NCBI RefSeq assembly: GCF_900116175.1
Contig: NZ_FPCH01000005.1
Location: 188,501 to 252,500 of the forward strand
Length of the DNA stretch: 64,000 nucleotides
Direction of reading: 5' to 3'
From: Hyphomicrobium facile
GTDB lineage: Bacteria > Pseudomonadota > Alphaproteobacteria > Rhizobiales > Hyphomicrobiaceae
Shown here: piece by piece, positions 48,734 through 59,483 of the stretch
Numbering within the stretch: position 1 is the first letter of the stretch
Layout of the letters: the number at the start of each line of letters is the position of its first letter
Position numbers and translations under genes: made by a program
Notes under the pieces: generated by a model
What the model was told of the DNA's origin: nothing
Databases searched by the model: none
What the model saw: the letters and a program-made list of their open reading frames with translations, nothing else

Positions 48734-49377
48734 TCAAAGAAAGCACGCTTCGCGAAGTCGACGCGATCTATCGCCGTATCGTTCCGGCCGGCGAATATTG
48801 GATGCACGTCGTCTGTGAGGGCGAGACCCTTCGCCTTCTCGATCTCGAAGGCAATCAGGCGGCCGATACTCTGTTCTTCAACGCCGATGATCCGGCGGAA
48901 CGCTACTCGGCGTCCGACACCATCCGGGAGCAAGGCAATATCTATCTGACCGCTGGTTCGGTGCTTCGTTCCGATATCTGCCGTCCGATGCTGACGATCA
49001 CGGCCGATACGGTCGGGCGCCACGATACACTCGGCGGCGCGTGCGCGACGGAGAGCAACACCGTTCGCTACGCACTCGAGAAGAAATCGATGCATGCGTG
49101 CCGCGATAGCTTCCTGCTCGCGATCGCCGAGAACGAGCAGTACGGCCTCTCGAAACGCGACATCGGACACAACATCAACTTCTTCATGAACGTGCCGGTT
49201 ACGCCCGAAGGCGGGCTGACGTTCGAGGATGGTCTGTCGGCGCCGGGCAAATACGTCGAGATGACCGCGCACATGAACGTCATCGTGCTCATCTCGAACT
49301 GTCCGCAGCTCAACAATCCTTGCAACGCCTACAACCCCACGCCGATCGAAGTTCTCATCTGGGGTAAGGGGGCCTGA
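48730..49377 (+). CDS. Carboxyguanidine deiminase subunit (smaller DUF1989/UAAP protein)
   Basis: A 215-residue DUF1989 paralog of the previous gene. It has [38 protein letters not shown] and a cysteine-rich C-terminal motif [20 protein letters not shown] that, with that of the first subunit, should hold the metal centre. Both subunits are needed for activity in the characterised enzyme. The start at 48730 overlaps the preceding stop by four bases. The carboxylase gene follows after five bases. The presence of both UAAP genes is a good sign that this carboxylase works on guanidine. Confidence 0.93.
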   Translation: MIKESTLREVDAIYRRIVPAGEYWMHVVCEGETLRLLDLEGNQAADTLFFNADDPAERYSASDTIREQGNIYLTAGSVLRSDICRPMLTITADTVGRHDTLGGACATESNTVRYALEKKSMHACRDSFLLAIAENEQYGLSKRDIGHNINFFMNVPVTPEGGLTFEDGLSAPGKYVEMTAHMNVIVLISNCPQLNNPCNAYNPTPIEVLIWGKGA

Positions 49378-49382
49378 CGTCC

Positions 49383-52300
49383 ATGTTTCGCAAAGTCCTG
49401 ATCGCCAATCGCGGCGCCATCGCCTGCCGTATCATCAGAACGCTCGACCGCATGGGGATTGCGAGCGTCGCAGTCTATTCCGAGGCCGATCGCCATTCGA
49501 TGCATGTCCGCCAAGCGGGCGAAGCCGTCGCCATTGGCCCATCACCCGCGGCCGAGAGCTACCTCAAGTTCGACGCCATACTCGAGGCTGCAAAGAAGAC
49601 CGGCGCGGAAGCCATTCATCCGGGTTACGGCTTTCTGTCGGAAAATCCCGATTTCGCGGACGCGTGCGAAGCGGCGGGCATCGTGTTCATCGGGCCGAAG
49701 GCGAAGCACATGCGCGCCTTCGGATTGAAGCACAAGGCGCGCGAGCTTGCGCTTGAAGCAAATGTTCCATTGGCGCCGGGTTCCGGGCTCATCAGCGATG
49801 TCGAACACGCCAAGAGCGAAGCCCAGCGCATCGGCTATCCCGTGATGATCAAGAGCACGGCGGGTGGCGGCGGCATCGGGTTGCAACTCGTTTCGACCGC
49901 GGATGAAATCGCGCCGATGTTCGAGCGCGTCGAACGCCTCGCCCGCAACAACTTCAAGGATGCCGGTATCTTCATCGAGAAGTATGTGGCGCGCGGCCGC
50001 CACATCGAGGTGCAGATTTTCGGCGACGGCCGCGGCAACGTCGTCTCGCTCGGCGAACGCGATTGCTCGGCGCAGCGGCGCAACCAAAAGGTCATCGAGG
50101 AGACGCCTGCGCCAAATCTTCCCGAGGAGACGCGCGCGGCGCTCTGGGAGACGGCTCGACGCCTCGGCCAGTCCGTCAATTACGAAAGCGCGGGCACCGT
50201 CGAATATCTCTACGACGCCGAGACGAACGAGTTCTATTTTCTCGAGGTCAATACGCGGCTTCAGGTGGAGCATGGCGTGACCGAAGAGGTCGTCGGCGCC
50301 GATCTCGTCGAATGGATGGTGCGGCAGGCGGCGGGAGAATTGCAGCCGCTCGATCAATCCAAGATTTCGCCAACGGGCGCATCGATCCAAGTCCGGCTTT
50401 ATGCGGAAGATCCGGCGCGCGATTTCCGGCCAAGCTCCGGCCGGTTGACCGACGTTTCCTGGCCAAAGGTCGCGCGCATCGAGACGTGGGTGCAGAGCGG
50501 CTCGGACGTTTCGCCCTACTACGATCCGATGATTGCGAAGATCATCGTCAAGGGTTCGTCACGCGAGGATGCGCTGGCGCGACTTCGATCGGTGCTCGAT
50601 CAAACGCGCATCGGCGGTCTCGAAACCAATCTCGATTATCTTCGCCAGCTCGCGGGCTCCAGTGTCTTCGCGAAAGCCGAGATGCTGACGCGGACGCTGC
50701 AGACATTCGCTTATAAGGCCGACACGATGGAAGTTCTGTCGCCGGGCACGCAGACGACGGTCCAGGATTGGCCGGGACGTGTCGGCTATTGGGCGGTCGG
50801 CGTGCCGCCGTCAGGCCCCATGGATGCGTTGTCGTTTCGCTTAGCCAATCGCATTGTCGGCAACGACGAAGGCGCTGCCGGGATCGAGACGACGCTCGCG
50901 GGGCCGTCGCTCAAGTTCAACACCGACGCAGTGATCTGCCTCGCGGGGGCGGAGCTGACGGCGACGCTCGACGGTGCGCCTGTGGTCTACTGGGAGGCCA
51001 TCCAGATCAAGGCCGGACAGGTGCTGAAGATCGGCGGCGTGAAGGGGCCGGGCGTGCGGGCCTACATCGCCGTTCGCGGCGGGATCGACGTTCCGTCGTA
51101 TCTCGGAAGCAAATCCACGTTCACGCTCGGCAAGTTCGGCGGTCACGGCGGACGCGTTTTGATGACGGGCGACGTGCTTCACATCGGCCGCGACGCGACG
51201 AGCTTTCCTTCGGCGCGTCTTCCGGCAGAGCTTAAGCCTCGCCTCGTCCATACCTGGGATATCGGCGTTCTCTACGGTCCGCATGGCGCGCCAGATTTCT
51301 TCGCGCCGGAATACATCGACACGTTCTTCTCGAGCGATTGGGAGGTTCATTACAATTCCAATCCGACCGGCATTCGCTTGATCGGACCGAAGCCCGTCTG
51401 GGCGCGCACCGACGGCGGCGAAGCCGGGCTTCATCCAAGCAATATTCACGACAACGCCTATGCCATCGGGACGATCGATTTCACCGGCGACATGCCCGTC
51501 ATCCTCGGCCCCGACGGTCCGTCGCTCGGCGGCTTTGTGTGCCCCGCCACCATTGTGCAAGCCGAGCTTTGGAAGATGGGTCAGCTACGGCCGGGCGACA
51601 AGGTGCGCTTCACGCGTCTCTCTCCCGCCGAGGCGGCCGCGCGCCTTGCCAAGCAGAACGCAGAGATCGCAACGCTGAAGTCTATCGCCGCGCCGTCGTT
51701 TCCGCATGCGAAGTGGGGCGCGGACGATTGCATCGTCGGCGGCCGCGAGGCGTCCGGCGACAAGCCGCGCGTCGTCTATCGCCGCGCGGGCGACGCTTAC
51801 ATGCTCGTCGAGTACGGCCCGATCATCCTCGATTTCACGTTACGCTTCCGCGCGCACGCGCTGATGACCGCTCTCGAACAGCGAAAGCTGGGGGGCATCC
51901 TCGATCTGACGCCCGGCATCCGATCCTTGCAGGTCCATTACGATAGTACGGCGCTGCCTCTCGAAGATTTGCTCGCGGAGCTTTCGCGCATCGAAGATAC
52001 GCTCGGAGACTTGAGCGACATCGAGGTGCCGTCGCGCATCGTGCATCTGCCGCTGTCGTGGAACGACCCCGCAGTGCAGAAGACGATCGACAAATATATC
52101 CAGGGCGTCAGACCCGATGCACCTTGGTGTCCTTCGAACATCGAGTTCATCCGGCGCATCAACGGCCTCGAGTCCATCGAGGACGTGCTGAGGATCGTGT
52201 TCGACGCGACGTACGTCGTACTCGGGCTCGGCGACGTGTATCTCGGTGCGCCGGTCGCGACGCCGGTCGATCCGCGTCATCGTCTCGTCACGACGAAATA

Positions 52301-53003
52301 CAATCCGGCGCGAACGTGGACACCCGACAACGTCGTCGGCATCGGCGGCGCTTACATTTGCATTTACGGCATGGAGGGCCCCGGCGGCTACCAGCTATTC
52401 GGCCGGACGTGCCAAGTCTGGAACACGTATCGCACCACGGACGCGTTTGAAGCCGGGTCGCCGTGGCTTTTGCGGTTCTTCGATCAGATCCGTTTCTATC
52501 CGGTCTCGAGCGAAGAGCTGGCCGCGTTCCGCGACGGCTTTCTCGAAGGGAAGGCCAACGTCAAAATCGAAGAGACAACGTTTCGTCTCAGGGACTATCA
52601 GGCATTCATTGCCGAGAACGAAGAGTCGATCGGCGCCTTCAAGTCGCGTCAGCAGGCGGCCTTCGAGGCTGAGCGGGCGCGCTGGCAGCAAGTCGATCAG
52701 GAAGGCGCCGCGGGCGCGTCAGACGGCGACATCGAAGATGACGGAGCCGCCGTTCTGCCGCCGGGAGCCACCGCCGTCGAGAGCCCGGTTCCCGGCAGCG
52801 TCTGGAAGGTTCTCGTCGAGCCCGGAACGACGGTCGCCGAGGGCGAGACCCTGATAATCGTTGAGTCGATGAAAATGGAAATGGCCGTGCCGGCGCCGCA
52901 AAGCGGGGTCGTTCACGAAGTGCGCTGCGTCGAAGGGCGGGCTGTGGCCCTTGGCCAGGCTCTCGTTATCCTAAGAGAGCCACATGCGGAGGCGACGGCG
53001 TGA
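49383..53003 (+). CDS. Guanidine carboxylase (urea carboxylase-type biotin enzyme)
   Basis: A 1206-residue biotin carboxylase that in this operon context should carboxylate guanidine with ATP and bicarbonate. Biotin carboxylase is residues 1-450 ([34 protein letters not shown]-grasp loop, [20 protein letters not shown]). A carboxyltransferase part follows with AHS2-like (about 460-790; [19 protein letters not shown]) and AHS1-like (about 830-1040) regions, then the biotin-carrier domain with the lysine in [13 protein letters not shown] (Lys1164). It was earlier called urea carboxylase; guanidine use rests on the two riboswitches and the adjacent deiminase genes. Its start is five bases after the preceding gene. 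Confidence 0.93.
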   Translation: MFRKVLIANRGAIACRIIRTLDRMGIASVAVYSEADRHSMHVRQAGEAVAIGPSPAAESYLKFDAILEAAKKTGAEAIHPGYGFLSENPDFADACEAAGIVFIGPKAKHMRAFGLKHKARELALEANVPLAPGSGLISDVEHAKSEAQRIGYPVMIKSTAGGGGIGLQLVSTADEIAPMFERVERLARNNFKDAGIFIEKYVARGRHIEVQIFGDGRGNVVSLGERDCSAQRRNQKVIEETPAPNLPEETRAALWETARRLGQSVNYESAGTVEYLYDAETNEFYFLEVNTRLQVEHGVTEEVVGADLVEWMVRQAAGELQPLDQSKISPTGASIQVRLYAEDPARDFRPSSGRLTDVSWPKVARIETWVQSGSDVSPYYDPMIAKIIVKGSSREDALARLRSVLDQTRIGGLETNLDYLRQLAGSSVFAKAEMLTRTLQTFAYKADTMEVLSPGTQTTVQDWPGRVGYWAVGVPPSGPMDALSFRLANRIVGNDEGAAGIETTLAGPSLKFNTDAVICLAGAELTATLDGAPVVYWEAIQIKAGQVLKIGGVKGPGVRAYIAVRGGIDVPSYLGSKSTFTLGKFGGHGGRVLMTGDVLHIGRDATSFPSARLPAELKPRLVHTWDIGVLYGPHGAPDFFAPEYIDTFFSSDWEVHYNSNPTGIRLIGPKPVWARTDGGEAGLHPSNIHDNAYAIGTIDFTGDMPVILGPDGPSLGGFVCPATIVQAELWKMGQLRPGDKVRFTRLSPAEAAARLAKQNAEIATLKSIAAPSFPHAKWGADDCIVGGREASGDKPRVVYRRAGDAYMLVEYGPIILDFTLRFRAHALMTALEQRKLGGILDLTPGIRSLQVHYDSTALPLEDLLAELSRIEDTLGDLSDIEVPSRIVHLPLSWNDPAVQKTIDKYIQGVRPDAPWCPSNIEFIRRINGLESIEDVLRIVFDATYVVLGLGDVYLGAPVATPVDPRHRLVTTKYNPARTWTPDNVVGIGGAYICIYGMEGPGGYQLFGRTCQVWNTYRTTDAFEAGSPWLLRFFDQIRFYPVSSEELAAFRDGFLEGKANVKIEETTFRLRDYQAFIAENEESIGAFKSRQQAAFEAERARWQQVDQEGAAGASDGDIEDDGAAVLPPGATAVESPVPGSVWKVLVEPGTTVAEGETLIIVESMKMEMAVPAPQSGVVHEVRCVEGRAVALGQALVILREPHAEATA

Positions 53004-54784
53004 CCCTATCACTCGACATCGCAAATCTCACCGCTCTCTACGAACGCGGAAAGACGACACCCGAAGCAACGATCGAAGAGATCTTCGCGCGCATCGGGGC
53101 GAAGGACGTTGCGCCCGACTGGATCGCGCTTCGCGATAAGGAGAGCGTTCTCGATAGCGTTCGCCGCGCGCCGCGGGGGCCCCTTTACGGCATTCCATTT
53201 GCCGTCAAGGACAACATCGACGTCGCCGGGATGCCGACGACATGCGGTTGTCCGGCTTTCGCCTACGTGGCCGAGCGTTCGGCGACGGTCGTCGAGCGGC
53301 TCGAAGCGGCCGGCGCCATCCTGATCGGCAAAACGAACCTCGACCAGTTTGCGACCGGGCTCAACGGCACGCGCTCGCCTTATGGCATTCCGGCGAACGT
53401 CTTCAATGCGGACTACATTTCCGGCGGCTCGAGCTCGGGTTCGGCCGTCGTCGTCGCCGCGGGTCTCGTTTCGTTTTCCCTCGGTACGGACACGGCGGGA
53501 TCGGGCCGCGTTCCGGCGGCCTTCAACAACATCGTGGGTCTGAAGCCGACGAAAGGCATCATCTCGACGCGTGGCGTGGTGCCTGCCTGCAAGAGCCAAG
53601 ATGCGGTTTCGATTTTTGCGCTCACCGTTGCGGACGCCGCCAAGGTTGCAGAAGCAGCCGTCGCCTTCGACAAGGACGACTGTTTCGCGCGGGCCGACGC
53701 GCCGTCATTCGCCGTCGAGACCGCCGGGCGTCCGCTGAGAATTGGCATTCCCAATGCGCCGCTGTCGTTTTTCGAAGATGGCGAGTATCAGCGGCTCTAT
53801 CATCACACGATCGATCGCCTCGCCGGGCTCGGCGCCGAGATCACCCCCTTCAACTTCGCGCCATTTCGCGACACGGCGGCCATGCTTTACGACGGTCCGT
53901 GGGTGGCCGAGCGGCTGTTTGCCGTCGACGACATGAACGACGATGACCTTCATCCCGTCGTTCGCGACATCATCCATAACGGCCGGAATAAATCCGCGCT
54001 CGCGACGTTCGAGAGCTTTTATCGACTCGCGGAGTATCGCCGCGCGGCGGACGCCGAGTGGAACCGCATGGACGTGATGGTGCTGCCCACGGCGGGCACG
54101 ACGTACAAAATCGCCGATATGCTGGCCGATCCCGTTCGCCTCAACTCGAACCTCGGCGCGTATACGAATTTCGTCAATCTCCTCGACCTCTCGGCGCTCG
54201 CCGTTCCGGCGGGCTTTCGCGAGGACGGTATCCCGTTCGGCGTGACACTGATCGGCCGCGCATTCGCCGACGGACAACTCGCGGCGATCGGTGATGCTCT
54301 TCACCGCGCGCTCGATGGTGCGAAGCTTGGCGCGACGCAGGCTGCATTGTCCGATGCCGCGCCAGTCGCCGCGAAGCCCGCCAAGAAGAAGACGGTCGAG
54401 GTCGCGGTGGTCGGCGCGCATCTCAGGGGCCAGCCGCTCAACAGCCAGCTCACCGAGCGAGACGCCATCTACCGGGAGACGGCGCGCACGGCTGCGGGAT
54501 ACCGGCTTTACGCCTTGCCCGGCACGACCCCGCCGAAACCGGGCCTCGTCTTCGAAGGCACCGGGCCGGGTGCGATCGAAGTCGAAATCTGGGAAATGGA
54601 CGAGGCCGCGTTCGGGTCGTTCGTGGCGCTCATACCGGCCCCGCTCGGGATCGGGACGCTTGTGCTCGAAGGCGGCCGGCAGGTGAAAGGCTTCCTTTGC
54701 GAAAGCCATGCCGTTCGCGGGGCCGAGGACATTACGGAGTTCGGGGGCTGGCGGGCCTGGCTCGGCCGGACGGCTGTCGCCTGA
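53000..54784 (+). CDS. atzF: Allophanate hydrolase
   Basis: A 594-residue amidase-signature enzyme that hydrolyses allophanate to two ammonia and two CO2. The amidase domain is residues about 20-450 with the Ser-Ser-Lys triad: [19 protein letters not shown] (Lys in VKD), [18 protein letters not shown] and the G-T-D-T-A-G-S-G-R segment. A C-terminal domain of the AtzF type (about 470-594; [27 protein letters not shown]) completes decarboxylation. It begins by GTGA overlap with the carboxylase stop, so translation is coupled. It completes the route guanidine to carboxyguanidine to allophanate to ammonia. Confidence 0.95.
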   Translation: MTLSLDIANLTALYERGKTTPEATIEEIFARIGAKDVAPDWIALRDKESVLDSVRRAPRGPLYGIPFAVKDNIDVAGMPTTCGCPAFAYVAERSATVVERLEAAGAILIGKTNLDQFATGLNGTRSPYGIPANVFNADYISGGSSSGSAVVVAAGLVSFSLGTDTAGSGRVPAAFNNIVGLKPTKGIISTRGVVPACKSQDAVSIFALTVADAAKVAEAAVAFDKDDCFARADAPSFAVETAGRPLRIGIPNAPLSFFEDGEYQRLYHHTIDRLAGLGAEITPFNFAPFRDTAAMLYDGPWVAERLFAVDDMNDDDLHPVVRDIIHNGRNKSALATFESFYRLAEYRRAADAEWNRMDVMVLPTAGTTYKIADMLADPVRLNSNLGAYTNFVNLLDLSALAVPAGFREDGIPFGVTLIGRAFADGQLAAIGDALHRALDGAKLGATQAALSDAAPVAAKPAKKKTVEVAVVGAHLRGQPLNSQLTERDAIYRETARTAAGYRLYALPGTTPPKPGLVFEGTGPGAIEVEIWEMDEAAFGSFVALIPAPLGIGTLVLEGGRQVKGFLCESHAVRGAEDITEFGGWRAWLGRTAVA

Positions 54785-54963
54785 TCCGGTCGCCTCAAGA
54801 TGAAATAAATTGCTGCGAATACTGTGTTTTAGACGGCGGCTCGCCGTCGCGACGCCCTGTCTTGCGAAATAGATGACTGCGCCACCATATTAATGTAGTC
54901 TTTTATTCTAGATTTAGCGTCCCGGACGCATGAGATCGCCTTGAGGCGGCAAGCGAGGAAACG

Positions 54964-55785
54964 ATGCGCAACAGAATTATCCGCTCCACGATTGTTGCCG
55001 GACTGACGGCAGTCCTGGGGATGATCGCGGCTCAGTCAGGCGCGCGAGCCGATGACACGGCCGTCATCTGGGACAGCATCCGGACAGATCTTTTCGGAAC
55101 GCGCGAGGTTGCGGACGGCGCCGGGAAAGTAGCGCTCGAAGCGCCGTACCGGGCGGAAGACGCCTCCACGGTTCCCCTCACCGTTCGCCTTCCAACTGAA
55201 TTCGCGAAGGACGTGAAATCCCTGACGCTCGTCATCGACAAGAACCCCTCCCCCGTCGTCGCGACCTTCACGTACGGCGACGCGGCCGGCAACGGCGAAC
55301 GCGTTCTCGCCACGCGCGTCCGCATTGACCAATATTCGAATGTCCGCGCGATCGCCGAGACGAACGACGGCAAACTATTCATGACGATCAAGTTCGTGAA
55401 GGCGTCGGGCGGCTGCTCGGCTCCGGCCGGCAAGGACCCGGAAGAAGCGGCGAAGACGATGGGCAAGATGAAGGTGATGACCGCTTTCAAGGACCCGGAT
55501 AACGTGGCTGCACAAGAAGCTCAGGTGATGATCCGTCATCCCAACAGTTCGGGCTTGCAGATGGATCAGGCGACCGGCCTCTATATCCCGACGCATTTCG
55601 TGGACAAGGTTGCCGTGAGGACGGGCGGCAAAACCGTTTTCACGATGACCGGCGGCATCTCGATCAGCGAGAATCCGAACTTCCGATTCACCTATCAGGG
55701 CAATCCCTCGGACGTGATGAGCGTCGATGCGGAAGATTCGCAAGGCAACACGTTCAAGGGCAACTCTACTCCGAGCCAATCCTGA
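54964..55785 (+). CDS. Fused SoxYZ-like sulfur carrier
   Basis: A 273-residue periplasmic protein with a signal peptide (MRNRIIRSTIVAGLTAVLGM, cleavage near ARA). It fuses SoxY-like (about 30-165) and SoxZ-like (about 170-273) parts. The carrier motif is KASGGCSAPAG, Cys151, replacing the C-terminal GGCGG of free SoxY. Such fused carriers are often found near quinoprotein dehydrogenases; here soxC and soxD follow, so it may carry a sulfane or persulfide on the cysteine that SoxCD oxidises. The start follows a GAGGAAACG site. The gap before it is 179 bp and holds the promoter; the neighbouring guanidine genes are unlikely to read through. Confidence 0.87.
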   Translation: MRNRIIRSTIVAGLTAVLGMIAAQSGARADDTAVIWDSIRTDLFGTREVADGAGKVALEAPYRAEDASTVPLTVRLPTEFAKDVKSLTLVIDKNPSPVVATFTYGDAAGNGERVLATRVRIDQYSNVRAIAETNDGKLFMTIKFVKASGGCSAPAGKDPEEAAKTMGKMKVMTAFKDPDNVAAQEAQVMIRHPNSSGLQMDQATGLYIPTHFVDKVAVRTGGKTVFTMTGGISISENPNFRFTYQGNPSDVMSVDAEDSQGNTFKGNSTPSQS

Positions 55786-55806
55786 CGTCGTTTGCGGAAC
55801 GGCCTC

Positions 55807-57099
55807 ATGGCCGGCAAGCTTGCAAGTGAAGATCTGATAGCGGTTGCGGGCGGCGGGCTTTTGCATCGCCGCCTTTTTCTCAAGGCGGGACTGGTTCTCG
55901 CGACGGCCCAGACGGCGACATCGCTCAGAGCGGAAGAAGCGTCGCCGCCCAAGGCAGAAGATCCGGCTGATCCTTCCTGGATCCACAAAACGGGGCTTCC
56001 GTTCACCGGCTACGGCGCGCCTTCAAAATACGAAAAGCACGTCGTTCGCAACATAGGCGGCAACCGCACGCCTCAGGGCGACGGCGTTTCGTGGACGCCT
56101 CTCGAAGAGCTCGAAGGCATCGTCACGCCGAGCGGCCTTCACTTCGAGCGTCATCATGACGGTGTGCCGGAAATCGATCCGGCCGTGCACAGGCTCGTCA
56201 TCCACGGCCTTGTCCAGCGGCCTTTGGAATTTACCGTCGCGAACCTGCTGCGATATCCGATGCGCTCGCGCTTTCTCTTCATCGAGTGCGGCGGCAACAG
56301 CAACGCCGGGTGGCACGAGGAGCCGATCCAGCGTCCCGCCGGGGCTTTCCACGGGCTCGTTTCGTGTGCGGAATGGACCGGCGTGCCCCTCTCCCTTCTG
56401 CTCAACGAGGCGGGCGTCGATCCGAAGGCCTCGTGGGTCATCGCCGAGGGCGCCGATGCCGGGCTGCTCAACGTCAGCCTGCCGCTTTCAAAGCTGATGG
56501 ATGATGCGATGGTCGGCCTCTATCAGAATGGCGAACGCGTGCGGCCCGAGAACGGCTATCCAATCCGGCTGATCGTGCCGGGCTGGGAAGGCATCACCAA
56601 TGTCAAATGGCTGCGCCGCCTGCACGTCACCGACGCTCCGGCGATGACGCGCAATGAAACTGCGAAATACACCGAGCTTCTGCCGTCCGGCAAAGCGCGC
56701 ATGTTCACGTTCGTGATGGATGCCAAATCGCTGATCACGTCGCCCTCGCCGGGTCAGAAGATGCACGGGGCGAATGTCTATGAAATTCGCGGGCTCGCGT
56801 GGAGCGGCAGCGGCAAGATCAGCAAGGTGGAAGTTTCGGCGGACGGCGGCAAATCATGGGCCGAGGCAGAGCTGCAGGATCCAGTCATGTCGCAATGCTT
56901 CACGCGGTTTCGCTCTCCGTGGGCTTGGGACGGCAAGGCTGCGCTGCTCAAAAGCCGAGCGACGGACGAGACGGGCTACGTCCAACCCGAGCGCGACGTG
57001 TTGATCAAAGAACGCGGACGCGAAGGGTACTTTCATTACAACGCGATTGTCTGCTGGGCTGTTGATGAAGATGGTACGATCAGCCATGTCTATGCTTAG
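55807..57099 (+). CDS. soxC: SoxC-type sulfane dehydrogenase, molybdenum subunit
   Basis: A 430-residue exported molybdoenzyme of the sulfite oxidase family. A twin-arginine signal (HRRLFLKAGLVLATAQTATS) leads to a catalytic domain with CGGNSNAGWHEE and the Mo-ligand cysteine Cys187 in FHGLVSCAEWTGVPLSLLL, then a dimerisation domain. With SoxD it oxidises carrier-bound sulfane sulfur by six electrons. The ATG at 55807 follows the carrier gene; the TTG at 55792 would add five residues. It overlaps soxD by 14 bases. Because soxA, soxX and soxB are not here, sulfite dehydrogenase (SorA) activity is the alternative. Confidence 0.9.
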   Translation: MAGKLASEDLIAVAGGGLLHRRLFLKAGLVLATAQTATSLRAEEASPPKAEDPADPSWIHKTGLPFTGYGAPSKYEKHVVRNIGGNRTPQGDGVSWTPLEELEGIVTPSGLHFERHHDGVPEIDPAVHRLVIHGLVQRPLEFTVANLLRYPMRSRFLFIECGGNSNAGWHEEPIQRPAGAFHGLVSCAEWTGVPLSLLLNEAGVDPKASWVIAEGADAGLLNVSLPLSKLMDDAMVGLYQNGERVRPENGYPIRLIVPGWEGITNVKWLRRLHVTDAPAMTRNETAKYTELLPSGKARMFTFVMDAKSLITSPSPGQKMHGANVYEIRGLAWSGSGKISKVEVSADGGKSWAEAELQDPVMSQCFTRFRSPWAWDGKAALLKSRATDETGYVQPERDVLIKERGREGYFHYNAIVCWAVDEDGTISHVYA

Positions 57100-57625
57100 G
57101 CGCGTTGCGGCTGCGATAGTCGTTCCGGTTGTGGCAACGGTGGCCATCGCCGAGGATGCTGGCGTCAAAGCTCCCCGCCTGGGCACACCCTTGAGTGCCG
57201 ACGCAATCGCGAAATGGGATCGCACAATCTTCGCCGATGGGCGTGGACTGCCGCCAGGTAAAGGCACCGCGAAAGACGGCCGCGTCATCTACGAGCAGAA
57301 ATGCGCGAGCTGTCACGGCGAGCACGGCGAAGGCGGCACGTCGGAAGAACTCGTCAGCGGACCAACACCACCCTCGCCCGATAATCCGAGCAAAGCGATC
57401 GGCTCTTATTGGCCGTATGCGACGACGATCTTTGATTTCGTTCGCCGCAGCATGCCGCCTGCGGCTCCAGGTTCACTATCCGCAGATGAGACCTACGCCG
57501 TCACGGCCTACCTGCTCGCCGCGAATGCGATCATTCCGGAGGGCGCGAAGATGGACGCGAAAACGCTGGCCGCGGTGCGAATGCCGAACCGCGACGGCTT
57601 CATCTGGATCGACATAAAAAAGTAA
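57086..57625 (+). CDS. SoxD-type monoheme cytochrome c, short form
   Basis: A 179-residue exported cytochrome c. A signal peptide (MSMLRRVAAAIVVPVVATVA) precedes a domain with the heme motif C73-A-S-C76-H77, and a conserved SMPPAAPGSLSADETYAVTAYLL stretch (in part SADETYAVTAYLLAAN) that supplies the Met ligand region and is typical of SoxD-like cytochromes. It should accept electrons from the SoxC molybdenum centre. It is shorter than the two-heme SoxD of Paracoccus (about 380 residues). The start at 57086 overlaps the soxC stop; a second start at 57092 (MLRR) is possible. Confidence 0.85.
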   Translation: MSMLRRVAAAIVVPVVATVAIAEDAGVKAPRLGTPLSADAIAKWDRTIFADGRGLPPGKGTAKDGRVIYEQKCASCHGEHGEGGTSEELVSGPTPPSPDNPSKAIGSYWPYATTIFDFVRRSMPPAAPGSLSADETYAVTAYLLAANAIIPEGAKMDAKTLAAVRMPNRDGFIWIDIKK

Positions 57626-57638
57626 GTTTGCGCCGCGT

Positions 57639-59021
57639 TCAGAAATTAATCTTCGCGCCAAAGATGCCCGCCTGGAACGCATCGAGCGAGGTTTTCCCCA
57701 CGGGAGCGCCACCACCCGTAGCCGTCACGCTATTGCCAAACATATCTCCATCGGCGTGCTCGTAGACAGCATAGAGCGTCATTTCAGCCGCATCGATGTA
57801 TTGAATGATACCGCCCTGCCAGAAATTGATGCTCGAGGAGACCGTCTTACCGGGATTGGAACCGGCATCGTCATGACGGTACTCGCCAAAAATGTTTGTC
57901 TTGCCGAGCGAAATCCACTTGTATTCGATACCGGGCTGGATGAACCACACGTTGCTAACAGGCTCTATAAGCTGCGGCTCTGTGGTCGTGTTCCCGGTAG
58001 CAATGTGTTGCGTACCCCAGCCGCCGAATACGAATAGTCCGGTCGGCTTGTGCATGATCGTGGCTGCGGCGCCGCCCCAGTCGCATCGAAAGTTCGGTAA
58101 TGATGCCGTCGTCGTGCTCGAAGATATGCAGGCCGTTCCTCCGGCGACGTAGGTGCTCGGGGTGCCGCTGAACTGGGTGCCGGGATTATTGCTTTGGCCA
58201 TAACCGCCACGGGCGAGAACACTGAAATCACCGATGTCGTTTTTGTACTGGAGGGCGACGTCCCATAAGGTGGCTTCGCCCCAAGCGGCAGCGGCCGAAA
58301 AGCCCTCATAAATCGGCGAGTCGTAGCGAACGACATTGCGACGTCCGCTATCGCCGGGTGTCGAATTATTGAAACCTCGCAAGGCGTCGGTCCATCTGAG
58401 TGCAGGCGAGCCAATGGGGAGCCCATTGGCCCTCAGTTGAAACTGCGACAGGTAGATCGCGGCGCCTTCCGCGTCGTTGACGTTACGTGTCAAAGTGAAA
58501 TCCGCATCATCGAGAAGGTGGTAGGTTGCGGTACCGTTTTGGCCGACGGCGACCTGTCCCCATTCCTTACTCTTGACGTACCAATAGCTTTTGCGGACCA
58601 AAAGCTGATTGTCCTGGTTATTCGGATTGCTGCTCGATGAACTCGGAGAATTCTGATTCCACTGATTTGACGGATGGCCCTGCACGCCGATCTCAAGCAG
58701 GTAACCCGCTGACACGTCAGACGTGATCTTTGCCTCGCCGACGAACCGGAAGCGCGACTGCTCGACGGAGTTCGTGCCGACGTAGGCGTTATGCTCGGTG
58801 CCATCATCCCAAACGATGAGGTTCTCATTCACCCAGCCCGAAACCGTCAGACTGACTTTACGGTTGCCTTTGCGCGCGGTGGTCGCTTCCAATTCGGCGA
58901 TACGCTCTTCAAGATCGGCGCAGCAATTTCCGCCGAGGTCAGCAGCCGCCGCCGGCGAAATCAAAATCAGGGTGGCTGCGATGCCGCCGAAGCCGCTGAC
59001 AAACGCACGAGATATTCTCAT
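57639..59021 (-). CDS. Outer-membrane porin
   Basis: A 460-residue beta-barrel porin with a signal peptide (MRISRAFVSGFGGIAATLIL, cleavage after AAA). It has an N-terminal coiled-coil segment DLEERIAELEATTARKGNRK, common in alphaproteobacterial porins, then alternating amphipathic strands with many aromatic girdle residues and Gly turns, and ends IFGAKINF with the C-terminal Phe needed for outer-membrane assembly. A Ser/Asn-rich loop (QNSPSSSSSNPNNQDNQ) is probably an extracellular loop. The start is at 59021 because GAGGGG lies upstream; a GTG nine bases earlier is possible. It is convergent with soxD. Confidence 0.9.
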   Translation of the reverse strand: MRISRAFVSGFGGIAATLILISPAAAADLGGNCCADLEERIAELEATTARKGNRKVSLTVSGWVNENLIVWDDGTEHNAYVGTNSVEQSRFRFVGEAKITSDVSAGYLLEIGVQGHPSNQWNQNSPSSSSSNPNNQDNQLLVRKSYWYVKSKEWGQVAVGQNGTATYHLLDDADFTLTRNVNDAEGAAIYLSQFQLRANGLPIGSPALRWTDALRGFNNSTPGDSGRRNVVRYDSPIYEGFSAAAAWGEATLWDVALQYKNDIGDFSVLARGGYGQSNNPGTQFSGTPSTYVAGGTACISSSTTTASLPNFRCDWGGAAATIMHKPTGLFVFGGWGTQHIATGNTTTEPQLIEPVSNVWFIQPGIEYKWISLGKTNIFGEYRHDDAGSNPGKTVSSSINFWQGGIIQYIDAAEMTLYAVYEHADGDMFGNSVTATGGGAPVGKTSLDAFQAGIFGAKINF

Positions 59022-59483
59022 GACTGCCACCCCTCACGGAATCATCTGCATGCCGATCATATGTGCGCGCCGCGACGGGCCAATGTTGAACGGGCGGCAA
59101 CGACCGGAAGATGATTGGGTGTGACTCAAACGCTATTATTCAAAGAAGTCGAATAATTCGCCGCAACGTGCATTGAAGCGGTTGCCGTTTTTTGACGTGA
59201 GCGGGCGACATCCAGCTCATCCGATTTCAAATAGACCCACGTGGTGATTCATTGCCCGCGGACATCGCGAAGAAAATTGCAATTTGAGCCTTTAGCGGAA
59301 CAAAAAATCGTAAGGCTCGGCCTTCGCATATTGCAAGGCCGGTCGCGCCTCCGAATATCATCATGTGCAGAGTGGCGACGTCCCGAGGGCCTGGATTGGC
59401 ACAGGACGCCACTATCAAGACTGCTGACGGGCGTCCGACAAAAGTCTCCCGCCAGTCGCAACTTCAAATCAAGGACGAAAGCC
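59022..59483. other. Divergent intergenic region without recognised gene
   Basis: A 462-bp gap between the porin start and the small secreted protein gene, holding both promoters. It contains AT-rich stretches (for example TTATTCAAAGAAGTCGAATAA near 59137, an imperfect palindrome). I see no convincing RNA gene. Confidence 0.45.

Noticed and set aside
49383-54784. A urea-degradation operon
   Set aside because: The guanidine riboswitches and carboxyguanidine deiminase genes make guanidine the better substrate.
54832-54848. Hairpin GACGGCG-GCT-CGCCGTC after allophanate hydrolase as a terminator
   Set aside because: No T tract on either strand after the stem; left out as a terminator call.
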